A DNA stretch of 64,000 bases from Streptomyces sp. M41(2017). GTDB lineage: Bacteria; Actinomycetota; Actinomycetes; Streptomycetales; Streptomycetaceae. Under the pieces are notes generated by a model. The model saw nothing but the letters and a program-made list of their open reading frames with translations, searched no databases and was not told the origin of the DNA. Each line of letters opens with the position of its first letter. Position 1 is the stretch's first letter. A program made the position numbers and the translations under genes. The stretch lies in the NCBI RefSeq assembly GCF_002078175.1, contig NZ_MWFK01000001.1:4588001-4652000 (forward strand), read 5' to 3'. Positions 25,112-33,984 of the stretch are shown one piece after another.

Positions 25112-26152
25112 TCAGAGGAGCGTGAGCTGGGTGGGTTCCGGGGCTGCCGGGGCCGGTGGCTCGGGGGTGGTGATCCGGCGCGGCATCCCCGCGCGCGTGG
25201 GGCCGATGCCGTACTCCTCGGCCAGCTCGTGGACCTGGCGGGTGATCCGGCGCTGGTACCACTTCGGGGCGTAGGCGCCCTCCGCGTACAGCCGCTCGTA
25301 ACGCGGTACGAGATGCGGGTGGTGGTGCCCGAGCCAGGCCATGAACCACTCGCGGGCGCCGGGCCGCAGATGCAGCACCAGCGGGGTCACGGAGGACGCC
25401 CCGGAGGCCGCGATCGCCCGTACGGTGGCGCGCAGTTGGGCGGGATGGTCACCGAGGAACGGGATCACGGGCGCCATCAGGACGCCGCAGTCGATGCCGT
25501 GGTCCGTGAGGGTGCGGACGACGTCCAGACGGCGCTCCGGGGCCGGCGTGCCCGGCTCGACGGTGCGCCACAGCTCGGCGTCGGTGAAGCCCACGGACAC
25601 CGAGATCCCGACGTCGGTCACCTCGGCCGCCTGCCTCAGCAGGTCCAGGTCGCGCAGGATGAGCGTGCCCTTGGTCAGGATGGAGAAGGGGTTCGCGTGG
25701 TCGCGCAGGGCCGCGATGATGCCCGGCATCAGCCGGTACCGGCCCTCGGCGCGCTGGTAGCAGTCGACGTTGGTGCCCATCGCGATGTGCTCGCCGTGCC
25801 AGCGGTGCGAGGCGAGCTGGCGGTGCAGCAGCTCCGGAGCGTTGACCTTGACCACGATCTGCGAGTCGAAGCCGAGGCCGGTGTCGAGGTCCAGGTAGCT
25901 GTGCGTCTTGCGCGCGAAACAGTAGACGCACGCGTGCGTGCAGCCCCGGTACGGGTTGACGGTCCACTCGAACGGCATCCGGGACGCCCCCGGCACCCGG
26001 TTCACGATCGAGCGCGCCCGGATCTCGTGGAAGGTGATCCCCCGGAACTCGGGGGTGTCGAACGTTCGTGTCGTCACCCGGTCCGCGCCGAACAGCGCGG
26101 CGTCCCGGGCGGGGTCCCCGGCGGGGTCCACGGTCAGGTTCTCCCAGCGCAT
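25112..26152 (-). CDS. Radical SAM protein of the Rv2578c/SplB-like family
   Basis: A 346-residue iron-sulfur enzyme. The three cluster cysteines are C71, C75 and C78 in RGCTHACVYCFAR (CxxxCxxC), preceded by NPYRGCT as in spore-photoproduct-lyase relatives, and the SAM-binding GTNVDCYQRAEGRYRLMPG and ILTKGTLILRDLDLL follow. The C-terminus (YAPKWYQRRITRQVHELAEE) is typical of actinobacterial Rv2578c homologs, whose reaction is unknown. Strong GAGGAGG before the ATG. An SOS-box-like palindrome lies 33 bases upstream, which fits a DNA-damage role. Confidence 0.9.
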   Translation of the reverse strand: MRWENLTVDPAGDPARDAALFGADRVTTRTFDTPEFRGITFHEIRARSIVNRVPGASRMPFEWTVNPYRGCTHACVYCFARKTHSYLDLDTGLGFDSQIVVKVNAPELLHRQLASHRWHGEHIAMGTNVDCYQRAEGRYRLMPGIIAALRDHANPFSILTKGTLILRDLDLLRQAAEVTDVGISVSVGFTDAELWRTVEPGTPAPERRLDVVRTLTDHGIDCGVLMAPVIPFLGDHPAQLRATVRAIAASGASSVTPLVLHLRPGAREWFMAWLGHHHPHLVPRYERLYAEGAYAPKWYQRRITRQVHELAEEYGIGPTRAGMPRRITTPEPPAPAAPEPTQLTLL

Positions 26153-26184
26153 GACGCCTCCTCGGTAGCACTGACCACAGAATA

Positions 26185-26196
26185 GAACATATGTTC
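26185..26196. promoter_or_regulatory. LexA (SOS) box candidate
   Basis: GAACATATGTTC is a perfect 12-bp palindrome that fits the actinobacterial LexA core GAAC-N4-GTTC. It is 33 bases upstream of the radical-SAM ATG, where it would overlap that promoter (TATTCT follows on the minus strand). The plus-strand SRPBCC gene begins 138 bases away on the other side. Confidence 0.7.
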
Positions 26197-26333
26197 CCTT
26201 GATCGTGCGACCGCGTTTCCCGGAAGCCCGGCCGACCCGGCCCGTACCCCACGGGCACCCCGATTTGGGCGCCCGGGCCGCCGGGTGGTTGGCTGACCGC
26301 ACACCCGAGGAACCAACTGCTGGAGGAAGTGCC

Positions 26334-26777
26334 ATGGCGCAGGTCGAGGCGACGACGGAGCGGGTCATCGCGGCGGACGCGGAGGCGGTGTTCGACGCCC
26401 TGGCCGACTACAGCGGCACGCGGCAGAAGCTGCTGCCCGAGCACTTCAGCGAGTACGAGGTCCGCGAGGGCGGCGACGGCGAGGGCACCCTCGTGCACTG
26501 GAAGCTCCAGGCCACCAGCAAGCGCGTCCGGGACTGCCTCCTGGAGGTGACCGAGCCCACCGACGGTGAACTCGTCGAGAAGGACCGCAACTCCTCCATG
26601 GTGACCACCTGGCGGGTGACCCCGGCCGGTGAGGGGGCGTCGCGTGTCGTGGTGACCAGCGTCTGGAACGGCGCGGGCGGCATCGGGGGCTTCTTCGAGC
26701 GGACCTTCGCGCCCAAGGGTCTCGCCCGCATCTACGACGCGGAGCTCGCCAACCTCGCCGCCCACGCCGAGAAGTGA
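26334..26777 (+). CDS. SRPBCC family lipid/hydrophobic-ligand binding protein
   Basis: A 147-residue START-like (polyketide_cyc2) protein. The opening VEATTERVIAADAEAVFDAL and the closing long helix (GLARIYDAELANLAAHAE) are the classic helix-grip pattern around a hydrophobic pocket. Ligand and role are unknown. The ATG has GGAGGAAG upstream. It is divergent from the radical-SAM gene and transcribed alone. Confidence 0.88.
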   Translation: MAQVEATTERVIAADAEAVFDALADYSGTRQKLLPEHFSEYEVREGGDGEGTLVHWKLQATSKRVRDCLLEVTEPTDGELVEKDRNSSMVTTWRVTPAGEGASRVVVTSVWNGAGGIGGFFERTFAPKGLARIYDAELANLAAHAEK

Positions 26778-26968
26778 CACCGTCGACGCGGCGGTAACCC
26801 CCGGCGGGGCTCGCCGACCTCAAGAAGGGCCGCCCGAGGGCGTGTTGATCTCTCACCGGTTCGAGTGGATCTCCCGTCCTCCGGCGTTCGTGCCGTAACT
26901 CGTCGCGCTTGCTCGCAGTTGTCGCCATAAGCGGCAATTGTGCGCGGGTGCGACGAGGGGAGCGGTAC

Positions 26969-29359
26969 GTGGGCGGGATCACTCTGGTGCAGGACGAACC
27001 GGTCGTCGCACCCCCGCCGGAGGCCGCGCCGCCGGCCGTCGAACCCGCCGGACTCGCCCCGCGCCAGGTGCGGTTGGTCTTCTGCGGGCTCATGCTGGCG
27101 CTGCTCCTCGCCGCCCTGGAGCAGATGATCGTCGCCACCGCGCTCCCCAGGATCGTCGGCGAGCTGCACGGCCTGGACAAGATGTCCTGGGCGATCACCG
27201 CCTACCTGCTCACCTCCACCGTCGGACTCCCGGTCTACGGCAAGCTCGGCGACCTCTTCGGCCGCAAGGGCGTCTTCCAGTTCGCCATCGTCGTCTTCGT
27301 GATCGGCTCGGCGCTCGCCGGCCGCGCGCAGACCATGGACCAGCTCATCGCCTTCCGCGCGGTCCAGGGCACCGGTGCCGGCGGCCTGATGATCGGTGTG
27401 CAGGCGATCATCGCGGACATCGTGCCGCCCCGGCAGCGCGGCCGCTACATGGGCCTGATCGGCGCCGCGTTCGGGCTCGCGTCGGTCGCGGGCCCGCTGC
27501 TCGGCGGCTACTTCACGGACCACCTCTCCTGGCGCTGGTGCTTCTACGTCAACGTGCCCTTCGGACTGCTCACCCTCGCGGTCGTCACCGTCGTGCTCAA
27601 GCTGCCGAAACCGTCCGTCCGCCGGCGCGTCGACGTCCTCGGCATCCTCCTCCTCGCCGCCGCGTCCACCTGCCTCGTCCTGCTGACCAGTTGGGGCGGC
27701 ACCGAGTACGCCTGGGGCTCCCGCGCCATCCTCGGGCTCGCCGCCGGAGCCCTCGCCGCGACCGCGCTGTTCCTCGTCGTCGAACGCTTCGCCGTCGAAC
27801 CCCTCATCCCGCTGCGGCTGTTCAAGGACGGCGTCTTCAACGTCACCGCGCTCGTCGGCCTGGTCGTCGGGGTCGCCCTCTTCGGCGCCGCCAGCTACCT
27901 GCCGACCTTCCTGCAGATGGTCGACGGCGCCAGCGCCACCGAGTCCGGACTGCTGATGCTGCCCATGATGGGCGGCATCGTCGGCGCCTCCATCGTCTCC
28001 GGCCAGCTCATCAGCCGCACCGGCCGCTACAAGCTCTTCCCGATCCTCGGCGGCGCCCTCTCCGTCGTCGGCATGTGGCTGCTCTCGCACCTGGAGGTCG
28101 ACACCCCCCGGCTGCACTACAGCCTGTGGATGGCGATCCTCGGTGCCGGCATCGGCATGGTGATGCCGGTCTTGGTGCTCGCCGTGCAGAACTCCGTGCG
28201 CCCGGCCGACCTCGGCACCGCGACGAGCGCCAACAACTACTTCCGGCAGATCGGCGGAAGCGTCGGCGCAGCCGTCTTCGGCACCCTGTTCGCCGACCGG
28301 CTGGCCGACGCCCTCGCCGAACGCCTCCCCGCGCGCCCCGGCGCCCCCGCCGGGGAGGCCGAGTCCATCACCCCGCAGCTCGTCCACGCGATGCCCGCCG
28401 CCCTGCGCGACCAGTACATCGGCGCCTACGCGGACGCCATGCCGCGGATCTTCCTCTACCTCGTGCCGGTCCTCGTCCTCGGACTGGTCATCGCCTTCTT
28501 CCTCAAGGAGAAACCGCTGGTGTCCCACAACGCCCCCACCGCCGAGCCGGAGTCCGCGCAGGTGAACACCCCCATCCCGCCGGCCCGTTCGGGACACGCC
28601 GCCGGGATCCCCGTCTGCGGCACGGTGCAGCACTCCGACGGCACGGTCGTCCCCCGGGCCGCCCTCACCCTCATCGACGTCGGGGGACAGCAGATCGGGC
28701 GGGGCGCCAGCGGCGAGGACGGGCGCTACGCGCTGTCCACACCCGGCGCGGGATCGTACGTGCTGATCGCCGCGGCCGGCGGACACCAGCCGCAGGCCGT
28801 CTCCGTGACCGTCGGCGAACGACCCGTCGAACTCGACGTCGTGCTCGGCGGCGCGGGCCGCCTCGCCGGCAGCGTGCTGACCGCGGACGGCACCCCGGTG
28901 CGGGAGGCCACCGTCACCCTCACCAACGTGCACGGCGAGGTCGTCGCCACCACGCGCAGCGGACGCGAGGGCGGGTACGTGATCACCGAGCTGGTGGCCG
29001 GCGAGTACACCCTGGCCTCCAGCGCGCCCGCGTTCCGCCCCGCCGCCCTCCCCGTGACCGTCCAGGCCGCGCGCGAGACCCGCCAGGACGTCGAACTCGC
29101 GGGCGGCGCCGTACTGCGCGGCACCGTCCGGGCGGGCGGCGGACGCCCCGTCGAGGACGCGCGCGTGACTCTCCTGGACGCCGCGGGCAACGTGGTGGAC
29201 ACCCTCACCACCGGACCCGACGGCACGTTCCGGTTCGTCGACCTGGCGTCCGGGGAGTACACCGTCATCGCGGCCGGCTACCCGCCCGTGGCCACCGTGC
29301 TCCAGGTCGCCGGCGGAGGCCGCACGGAACGGGACCTGCGACTGGGACACGAGGACTGA
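26969..29359 (+). CDS. DHA2 (14-TMS) MFS drug transporter fused to three carboxypeptidase-regulatory-like domains
   Basis: A 796-residue two-part protein. Residues 30-515 are an EmrB/QacA-type proton antiporter with about 14 helices, motif A GKLGDLFGRKG, motif C-like GPLLGGYFTD and LSWRWCFYVNVPFG. From about residue 545, three beta-sandwich repeats of the carboxypeptidase-regulatory (SdrB/CnaB-like) type follow, each with the pattern GTV...G.PV..A.VTL.D..G....T.. G.Y.....L..GEYTL (for example GREGGYVITELVAGEYTLAS). I use the GTG at 26969 with GAGGGGAG upstream. The substrate is unknown; the tail side of the membrane depends on helix count. Confidence 0.9.
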   Translation: MGGITLVQDEPVVAPPPEAAPPAVEPAGLAPRQVRLVFCGLMLALLLAALEQMIVATALPRIVGELHGLDKMSWAITAYLLTSTVGLPVYGKLGDLFGRKGVFQFAIVVFVIGSALAGRAQTMDQLIAFRAVQGTGAGGLMIGVQAIIADIVPPRQRGRYMGLIGAAFGLASVAGPLLGGYFTDHLSWRWCFYVNVPFGLLTLAVVTVVLKLPKPSVRRRVDVLGILLLAAASTCLVLLTSWGGTEYAWGSRAILGLAAGALAATALFLVVERFAVEPLIPLRLFKDGVFNVTALVGLVVGVALFGAASYLPTFLQMVDGASATESGLLMLPMMGGIVGASIVSGQLISRTGRYKLFPILGGALSVVGMWLLSHLEVDTPRLHYSLWMAILGAGIGMVMPVLVLAVQNSVRPADLGTATSANNYFRQIGGSVGAAVFGTLFADRLADALAERLPARPGAPAGEAESITPQLVHAMPAALRDQYIGAYADAMPRIFLYLVPVLVLGLVIAFFLKEKPLVSHNAPTAEPESAQVNTPIPPARSGHAAGIPVCGTVQHSDGTVVPRAALTLIDVGGQQIGRGASGEDGRYALSTPGAGSYVLIAAAGGHQPQAVSVTVGERPVELDVVLGGAGRLAGSVLTADGTPVREATVTLTNVHGEVVATTRSGREGGYVITELVAGEYTLASSAPAFRPAALPVTVQAARETRQDVELAGGAVLRGTVRAGGGRPVEDARVTLLDAAGNVVDTLTTGPDGTFRFVDLASGEYTVIAAGYPPVATVLQVAGGGRTERDLRLGHED

Positions 29360-29406
29360 CCCGGCAGGAACGCGCTCCCCGACGGGTGCGTTCGACCGCA
29401 CGGCAG

Positions 29407-29439
29407 GGCTCCCTCCGCCGCCCGCGCGACGGAGGAGCC
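29407..29439. terminator. Possible terminator after the MFS gene
   Basis: GGCTCCCTCCG and CGGAGGAGCC pair as a 10-bp stem with one bulged base, about 50 bases after the MFS stop. Weak call. Confidence 0.35.
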
Positions 29440-29562
29440 GCGCCGCGGACCGTGTCGAAAGAGCTGATGGCGGGGCGTACCGAGTGACGCCAGTGGTCTG
29501 GACCGGTGAGAGTTGTCCACAGGCTCTGCCGGGCCCGGGCACAAGCGCGTACGGTTTCCGGC

Positions 29563-30396
29563 ATGAAGATCCTCATCAGCGCCGACATGGAAGGCGCCAC
29601 CGGTGTGACCTGGCCGGCCGACGTGCTGCCGGGCACCCCGCAGTGGGAGCGCTGCCGCGCGATGTTCACCTCGGACGTGAACGCCGCGGTGCTCGGCTTC
29701 TTCGACGGCGGCGCCGACGAGGTGCTGATCAACGAGGCCCACTGGACCATGCGCAACCTCCTGCTGGAGCAGCTCGACGAGAGAGCCGAGATGCTCACGG
29801 GCCGGCACAAGTCGCTGTCCATGGTCGAGGGCGTGCAGCACGACGACGTGGACGGCATCGCGTTCGTCGGCTATCACGCCGGCGCCGGCATGGAGGGCGT
29901 CCTCGCCCACACCTACCTCGCGAACTCCATCACCGGCGTGTGGGTCGACGGGGTGCGCGCGAGCGAGGGCCTGCTGAACGCCCGCGTGGTCGCCGAGTAC
30001 GGCGTGCCGGTGGTGCTGGTCACCGGCGACGACGTGGCGTGCGAGGACGCCCTCGGGTACGCGCCCGGTGCCCTGAAGGTCGCCGTGAAGGACCACGTGT
30101 CGCGGTACGCGGCCGTGTGCCGCACCCCCGCCAGGACCGCCGCCGACATCCGGGCCGCCGCCAAGGAGGCCGCGGCGCTCGCCGTGCGGCACGAGCCCGT
30201 CGCCGCGGGACCGTTCACCGTCGCCCTGGAGTTCGACGCCGAACATCTGGCGATGGCCGCCACCGTCGTGCCCGGGGTGGACCGTACCGGCGAGCGGAAG
30301 ATCGCCTACACCAGCGACACCATGTACGAGGGGATCCGGACGTTCAAGGCGGTCACCACGATCGTCTCGGCGGCGGTGGAGGAGCAGTATGGCTGA
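29563..30396 (+). CDS. M55 family D-aminopeptidase (DppA-like)
   Basis: A 277-residue zinc peptidase of the DppA family, which cleaves D-Ala-D-Ala and related D-amino dipeptides. The metal ligands are present: D8 and E10 in ISADMEG, H60 in INEAHW and a histidine near 105 in GYHAGAG. Length is normal. There is no Shine-Dalgarno sequence and TACGGT ends seven bases before the ATG, so the mRNA is probably leaderless. Its end overlaps the M20 peptidase gene by eight bases, marking the first gene of a peptidase operon. Confidence 0.92.
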   Translation: MKILISADMEGATGVTWPADVLPGTPQWERCRAMFTSDVNAAVLGFFDGGADEVLINEAHWTMRNLLLEQLDERAEMLTGRHKSLSMVEGVQHDDVDGIAFVGYHAGAGMEGVLAHTYLANSITGVWVDGVRASEGLLNARVVAEYGVPVVLVTGDDVACEDALGYAPGALKVAVKDHVSRYAAVCRTPARTAADIRAAAKEAAALAVRHEPVAAGPFTVALEFDAEHLAMAATVVPGVDRTGERKIAYTSDTMYEGIRTFKAVTTIVSAAVEEQYG

Positions 30397-31702
30397 CGCA
30401 CAGGCACTGGACGAGGTCGTCCGGTTCACCTCCGACCTCATCCGGATCGACACCACCAACCGGGGCGGCGGGGACTGCCGCGAGCGCCCGGCCGCCGAGT
30501 ACGCCGCGGCGCTCCTGGCCGAGGCGGGCCTGGAGCCCACCCTCCTGGAGCGCACGGCGGGGCGGACCAACGTCGTCGCCCGCGTGCCGGGCACCGACCC
30601 GTCCGCCGACGCCCTCCTCGTCCACGGTCACCTGGACGTGGTGCCCGCGCAGGCGGAGGACTGGACCGTCCACCCCTTCTCCGGTGAGGTCCGCGACGGC
30701 GTCGTCTGGGGGCGCGGCGCGGTCGACATGAAGAACATGGACGCGATGATCCTCGCCGTCCTCCGCTCCTGGGCCCGCGAAGGTGTACGGCCCCGCCGCG
30801 ACCTCGTCATCGCCTTCACCGCGGACGAGGAGGCGAGCGCCGAGGACGGCTCGGGCTTCCTCGCCGACCGGCATCCGGGACTCTTCGAGGGCTGCACCGA
30901 GGGGATCAGCGAGTCGGGGGCCTTCACCTTCCACGACGGCAGCGGCCGGCAGCTCTACCCGATCGCGGCGGGCGAGCGCGGCACCGGCTGGCTCAGGCTC
31001 ACCGCGCGGGGCCGCGCCGGCCACGGCTCCAAGGTGAACCGGAGCAACGCGGTGACCCGTCTCGCCGCCGCCGTCACCCGCATCGGCGACCACGAGTGGC
31101 CGTTGCGCCTCACCCCGACCGTCCGGGCCGCCCTCACCGAACTCGCCGCCGTCTACGGCGTGGACGCGGACCTGGGCGACCCGGGCGGCGTCGACAACCT
31201 GCTCCAGAAGCTCGGCCCGGCAGCGGCCCTCGTCGAGCCGACGGTCCGCAACAGCTCCAACCCGACGATGCTGAGCGCCGGTTACAAGATCAACGTGATT
31301 CCGGGAGAGGCCGTCGCCCATGTGGACGGCCGCTATCTCCCCGGCGGCGAGGACGAGTTCCGCGCCACCATGGACCGGCTCACCGGGCCCGACGTGGAGT
31401 GGGAGTTCGAGCACCACGAGGTGGCGCTCCAGGCCCCCCTCGACACCCCGACGTACGCGCGGATGCGGGCGGCCGTCGAGGAGTTCGCCCCCGAGGGCCG
31501 TGTCGTGCCGTACTGCATGTCCGGCGGCACGGACGCCAAGCAGTTCTCCCGCCTCGGCATCACCGGCTACGGATTCGCCCCGTTGAAGCTGCCCGAGGGC
31601 TTCGACTACCAAGCCCTGTTCCACGGAGTCGACGAGCGGGTGCCGGTCGAGGCGCTCCACTTCGGCGTCCGCGTTCTCGACCGCTTTCTGCGCACGGCCT
31701 AG
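30389..31702 (+). CDS. M20/M25/M40 family metallopeptidase
   Basis: A 437-residue dizinc peptidase. Metal and catalytic motifs are LLVHGHLDVVP (His and the following catalytic Asp), WGRGAVDMKNM (bridging Asp), FTADEEASAEDG (catalytic Glu and metal Glu) and near the C-terminus ALFHGVDERVPVEAL (metal His). A dimerisation lid domain spans roughly 195-320. This group includes dipeptidases, carboxypeptidases and acylases; the exact substrate is open. Coupled by an eight-base overlap to the M55 gene and followed by the S9 gene after nine bases. Confidence 0.9.
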   Translation: MADAQALDEVVRFTSDLIRIDTTNRGGGDCRERPAAEYAAALLAEAGLEPTLLERTAGRTNVVARVPGTDPSADALLVHGHLDVVPAQAEDWTVHPFSGEVRDGVVWGRGAVDMKNMDAMILAVLRSWAREGVRPRRDLVIAFTADEEASAEDGSGFLADRHPGLFEGCTEGISESGAFTFHDGSGRQLYPIAAGERGTGWLRLTARGRAGHGSKVNRSNAVTRLAAAVTRIGDHEWPLRLTPTVRAALTELAAVYGVDADLGDPGGVDNLLQKLGPAAALVEPTVRNSSNPTMLSAGYKINVIPGEAVAHVDGRYLPGGEDEFRATMDRLTGPDVEWEFEHHEVALQAPLDTPTYARMRAAVEEFAPEGRVVPYCMSGGTDAKQFSRLGITGYGFAPLKLPEGFDYQALFHGVDERVPVEALHFGVRVLDRFLRTA

Positions 31703-31711
31703 GGGGACGAC

Positions 31712-33685
31712 ATGCAGACCTTGCCCTACGGATCCTGGCCCTCGCCGATCGACGCGACGCTCGCCGCCGCGCACGACGGGCACCCCGAGTTCGTCGGCTT
31801 CGTCGGCGCCGAGGTCTGGTGGACCGAACCCCGGCCCACCGAGGGCGGGCGGCGCACCCTGGTGCGCCGGACGGAGGACGGCCGGCAGGAGTCGGTCCTG
31901 CCCGCACCGTGGAACGTGCGCAGTCGCGTCATCGAGTACGGAGGCCTCCCCTGGGCCGGTGTCATGCGCGCCGAGGGGCCCCTGATCGTCTTCGTCGACT
32001 TCTCCGACCAGCGCCTCTACCGCTGGGAACCCGGCGCCGAACCCATCCCGCTGACCCCCGTCTCGGACGTGGGCGGCGGACTGCGCTGGGTCGACCCGCA
32101 GATCCGCGGGGAGCGGGACGAGGTGTGGTGCGTTCTGGAGGAGTTCACCGGCGACGGGCCGAGCGACGTGCGCCGGGTCCTCGCCGCCGTGCCCCTCGAC
32201 GGCTCGGCGGCGCGGGACCGCGACGCCGTCCGTGAACTGTCCGACGGCCGGCACCGGTTCGTCACCGGACCCCGGGTCTCGCCCGACGGCCGGCAGGCGG
32301 CGTGGCTCGCCTGGGACCACCCCCGGATGCCCTGGGACGGCACCGAGGTGATCCTCGCGGACGTCACCGAGGGCGGCACGCTGTCCGGCCCGTGCACCGT
32401 CGCGGGAGGCCCGGAGGAGTCCGTCGTCCAGACCGAGTGGGCGCCGGACGGCACCCTCCTGTACGTCAGCGACCGCACCGGCTGGTGGAACCTCCACCGA
32501 CTCGGCGCGGGCGGCGAGGGCGTGGCCGTCTGCCCGCGCGAGGAGGAGTTCGGCGGATCGCTCTGGCGCGTCGGGAACCGCTGGTTCGCCCCCCTGGAGA
32601 GCGGTCTGATCGCGGTCGTGCACGGGCTGGGGTCCACCGCGCTCGGGATACTCGACCCGGAGACCGGCGAGCTCGTCGACGCGGCCGGACCCTGGACGGA
32701 GTTCGCGCCGACCCTCGCCGCACAGGGCACCAGGATCGTCGGCGTCGGAGCGAGCCCCCGCAGCGCGTACGAGGTCGTCGAGCTGGACGCGCGCACCGGG
32801 CGCGCCCGGGTGGTCGGCGCCGCGCACGACGACCCGGTGGACCCCGCGCACTACCCCGAGCCCCAGATCCGCTCCTTCACCGGACCAGCCGGGCGCGAGA
32901 TCCACGCGCACGTCTACCCGCCGCACCACCCGGGCCATGTCGCGCCCGGCGACGAACTGCCGCCGTACGTCGTGTGGGTGCACGGCGGCCCCACCGGCCG
33001 CTCGCCCCTCGTCCTGGACCTGGAGATCGCCTACTTCACCTCCCGGGGCATCGGGGTCGCCGAGGTCAACTACGGCGGTTCGACGGGCTACGGGCGCGAG
33101 TACCGCAACCGGCTGCGCGAGCAGTGGGGCGTCGTCGACGTCGAGGACTGCGCGGCCGTGGCGCTCGCGCTCGCGGCGGAGGGCACCGCCGACCGGCGGC
33201 GCCTCGCGATCCGCGGCGGCAGCGCGGGCGGCTGGACGACCGCAGCCTCCCTCGCCGTCACCGACGTGTACGCCTGCGGCACGATCATCTACCCGATCCT
33301 GGACCTCACCGGCTGGGCCTCCGGGGAGACCCACGACTTCGAGTCGCAGTACCTGGAGTCGCTGGTCGGGCCCATCGCCGAGGTGCCCGGCCGCTACGCC
33401 GAGCGGTCGCCGTCCGAGCACGCCGACCGGATCACCGCCCCGTTCCTGCTGCTCCAGGGACTCGACGACGCCATCTGTCCGCCGGTGCAGTGCGAGCGCT
33501 TCCTGGCCCGGCTGGCGGAGGAGGGCCGCCGCGTCCCGCACGCCTACATCGCCTTCGAGGGCGAAGGCCACGGCTTCCGGCGCGCCGAGACGATGGTCCG
33601 CGCACTGGAGGCCGAACTCTCCCTGTACGCGCAGGTTTTCGGGCTGAACCCGCCGGACGTCCCCACCCTGGAGCTGACCAAGTGA
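31712..33685 (+). CDS. S9 family prolyl oligopeptidase / acylaminoacyl-peptidase
   Basis: A 657-residue serine peptidase. The first 390 residues form the beta-propeller that screens substrates; the catalytic alpha/beta-hydrolase domain follows, with the oxyanion WVHGGPTG, NYGGSTGYG, the nucleophile in RGGSAGGWTT, the aspartate in QGLDDAICPP and the histidine in EGEGHGFRR. It has no signal peptide and should act on small peptides in the cytoplasm. GGGGGA precedes the ATG. Third gene of the peptidase operon. Confidence 0.92.
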   Translation: MQTLPYGSWPSPIDATLAAAHDGHPEFVGFVGAEVWWTEPRPTEGGRRTLVRRTEDGRQESVLPAPWNVRSRVIEYGGLPWAGVMRAEGPLIVFVDFSDQRLYRWEPGAEPIPLTPVSDVGGGLRWVDPQIRGERDEVWCVLEEFTGDGPSDVRRVLAAVPLDGSAARDRDAVRELSDGRHRFVTGPRVSPDGRQAAWLAWDHPRMPWDGTEVILADVTEGGTLSGPCTVAGGPEESVVQTEWAPDGTLLYVSDRTGWWNLHRLGAGGEGVAVCPREEEFGGSLWRVGNRWFAPLESGLIAVVHGLGSTALGILDPETGELVDAAGPWTEFAPTLAAQGTRIVGVGASPRSAYEVVELDARTGRARVVGAAHDDPVDPAHYPEPQIRSFTGPAGREIHAHVYPPHHPGHVAPGDELPPYVVWVHGGPTGRSPLVLDLEIAYFTSRGIGVAEVNYGGSTGYGREYRNRLREQWGVVDVEDCAAVALALAAEGTADRRRLAIRGGSAGGWTTAASLAVTDVYACGTIIYPILDLTGWASGETHDFESQYLESLVGPIAEVPGRYAERSPSEHADRITAPFLLLQGLDDAICPPVQCERFLARLAEEGRRVPHAYIAFEGEGHGFRRAETMVRALEAELSLYAQVFGLNPPDVPTLELTK

Positions 33686-33747
33686 GGCCGGCGCGGCCCG
33701 GGAGCCCGACCGGCACCGGCCCCGCTCGGGCCGGGGCGGCGGACCGG

Positions 33748-33984
33748 ATGCCCGCGCACCCCCACGACCGGTACACGAAAGACCACCGTCCGGACGGCCA
33801 CCCTGCGAACGGCCGCGGCGCGAACGGCGACCTCGCGAACGGCCGCTGTACGGAAGGCCGCTGTACGGAAGGCCTTCGCACGAACGGCCGCTGTACGGAA
33901 AGCCGTCGCACGAGTGACAGTCACCCGCACGACCAGCAGGACCCGCACGAAGATCGGCACCAGGAACGGGAGCAGTACGCGTGA
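33748..33984 (+). CDS. Possible small repeat protein coupled to the LD-carboxypeptidase gene
   Basis: An open frame of 78 codons overlaps the GTG of the next gene by four bases (GTGA). Residues 20-54 are seven five-residue units based on [N/E]-G-R-C-T, encoded by seven exact 15-bp units at 33806-33910; the rest is rich in His, Asp and Arg. There is no clear ribosome site and no family match that I recognise. It may be translated by read-on from the S9 gene, or be just a repeat-bearing spacer. Confidence 0.3.
   Translation: MPAHPHDRYTKDHRPDGHPANGRGANGDLANGRCTEGRCTEGLRTNGRCTESRRTSDSHPHDQQDPHEDRHQEREQYA
33806..33910. repeat. Seven tandem 15-bp units
   Basis: Seven consecutive 15-bp units of the type CGAACGGCCGCTGTA, varied by a few bases each, fill the S9-S66 gap. 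Because the period is a multiple of three, every frame shows a five-residue repeat on both strands. Confidence 0.85.

Noticed and set aside
29513..29521. TTGTCCACA, a match to the Streptomyces DnaA box
   Set aside because: It is a single copy in front of a peptidase gene. An origin or DnaA-titration site needs clusters of boxes; one nine-base match is expected by chance.
33806..33910. Pentapeptide-repeat (quinolone-resistance type) protein on either strand
   Set aside because: The five-residue period exists, but the A(D/N)Lxx core is absent in every frame and the array is too short for a helical coil.
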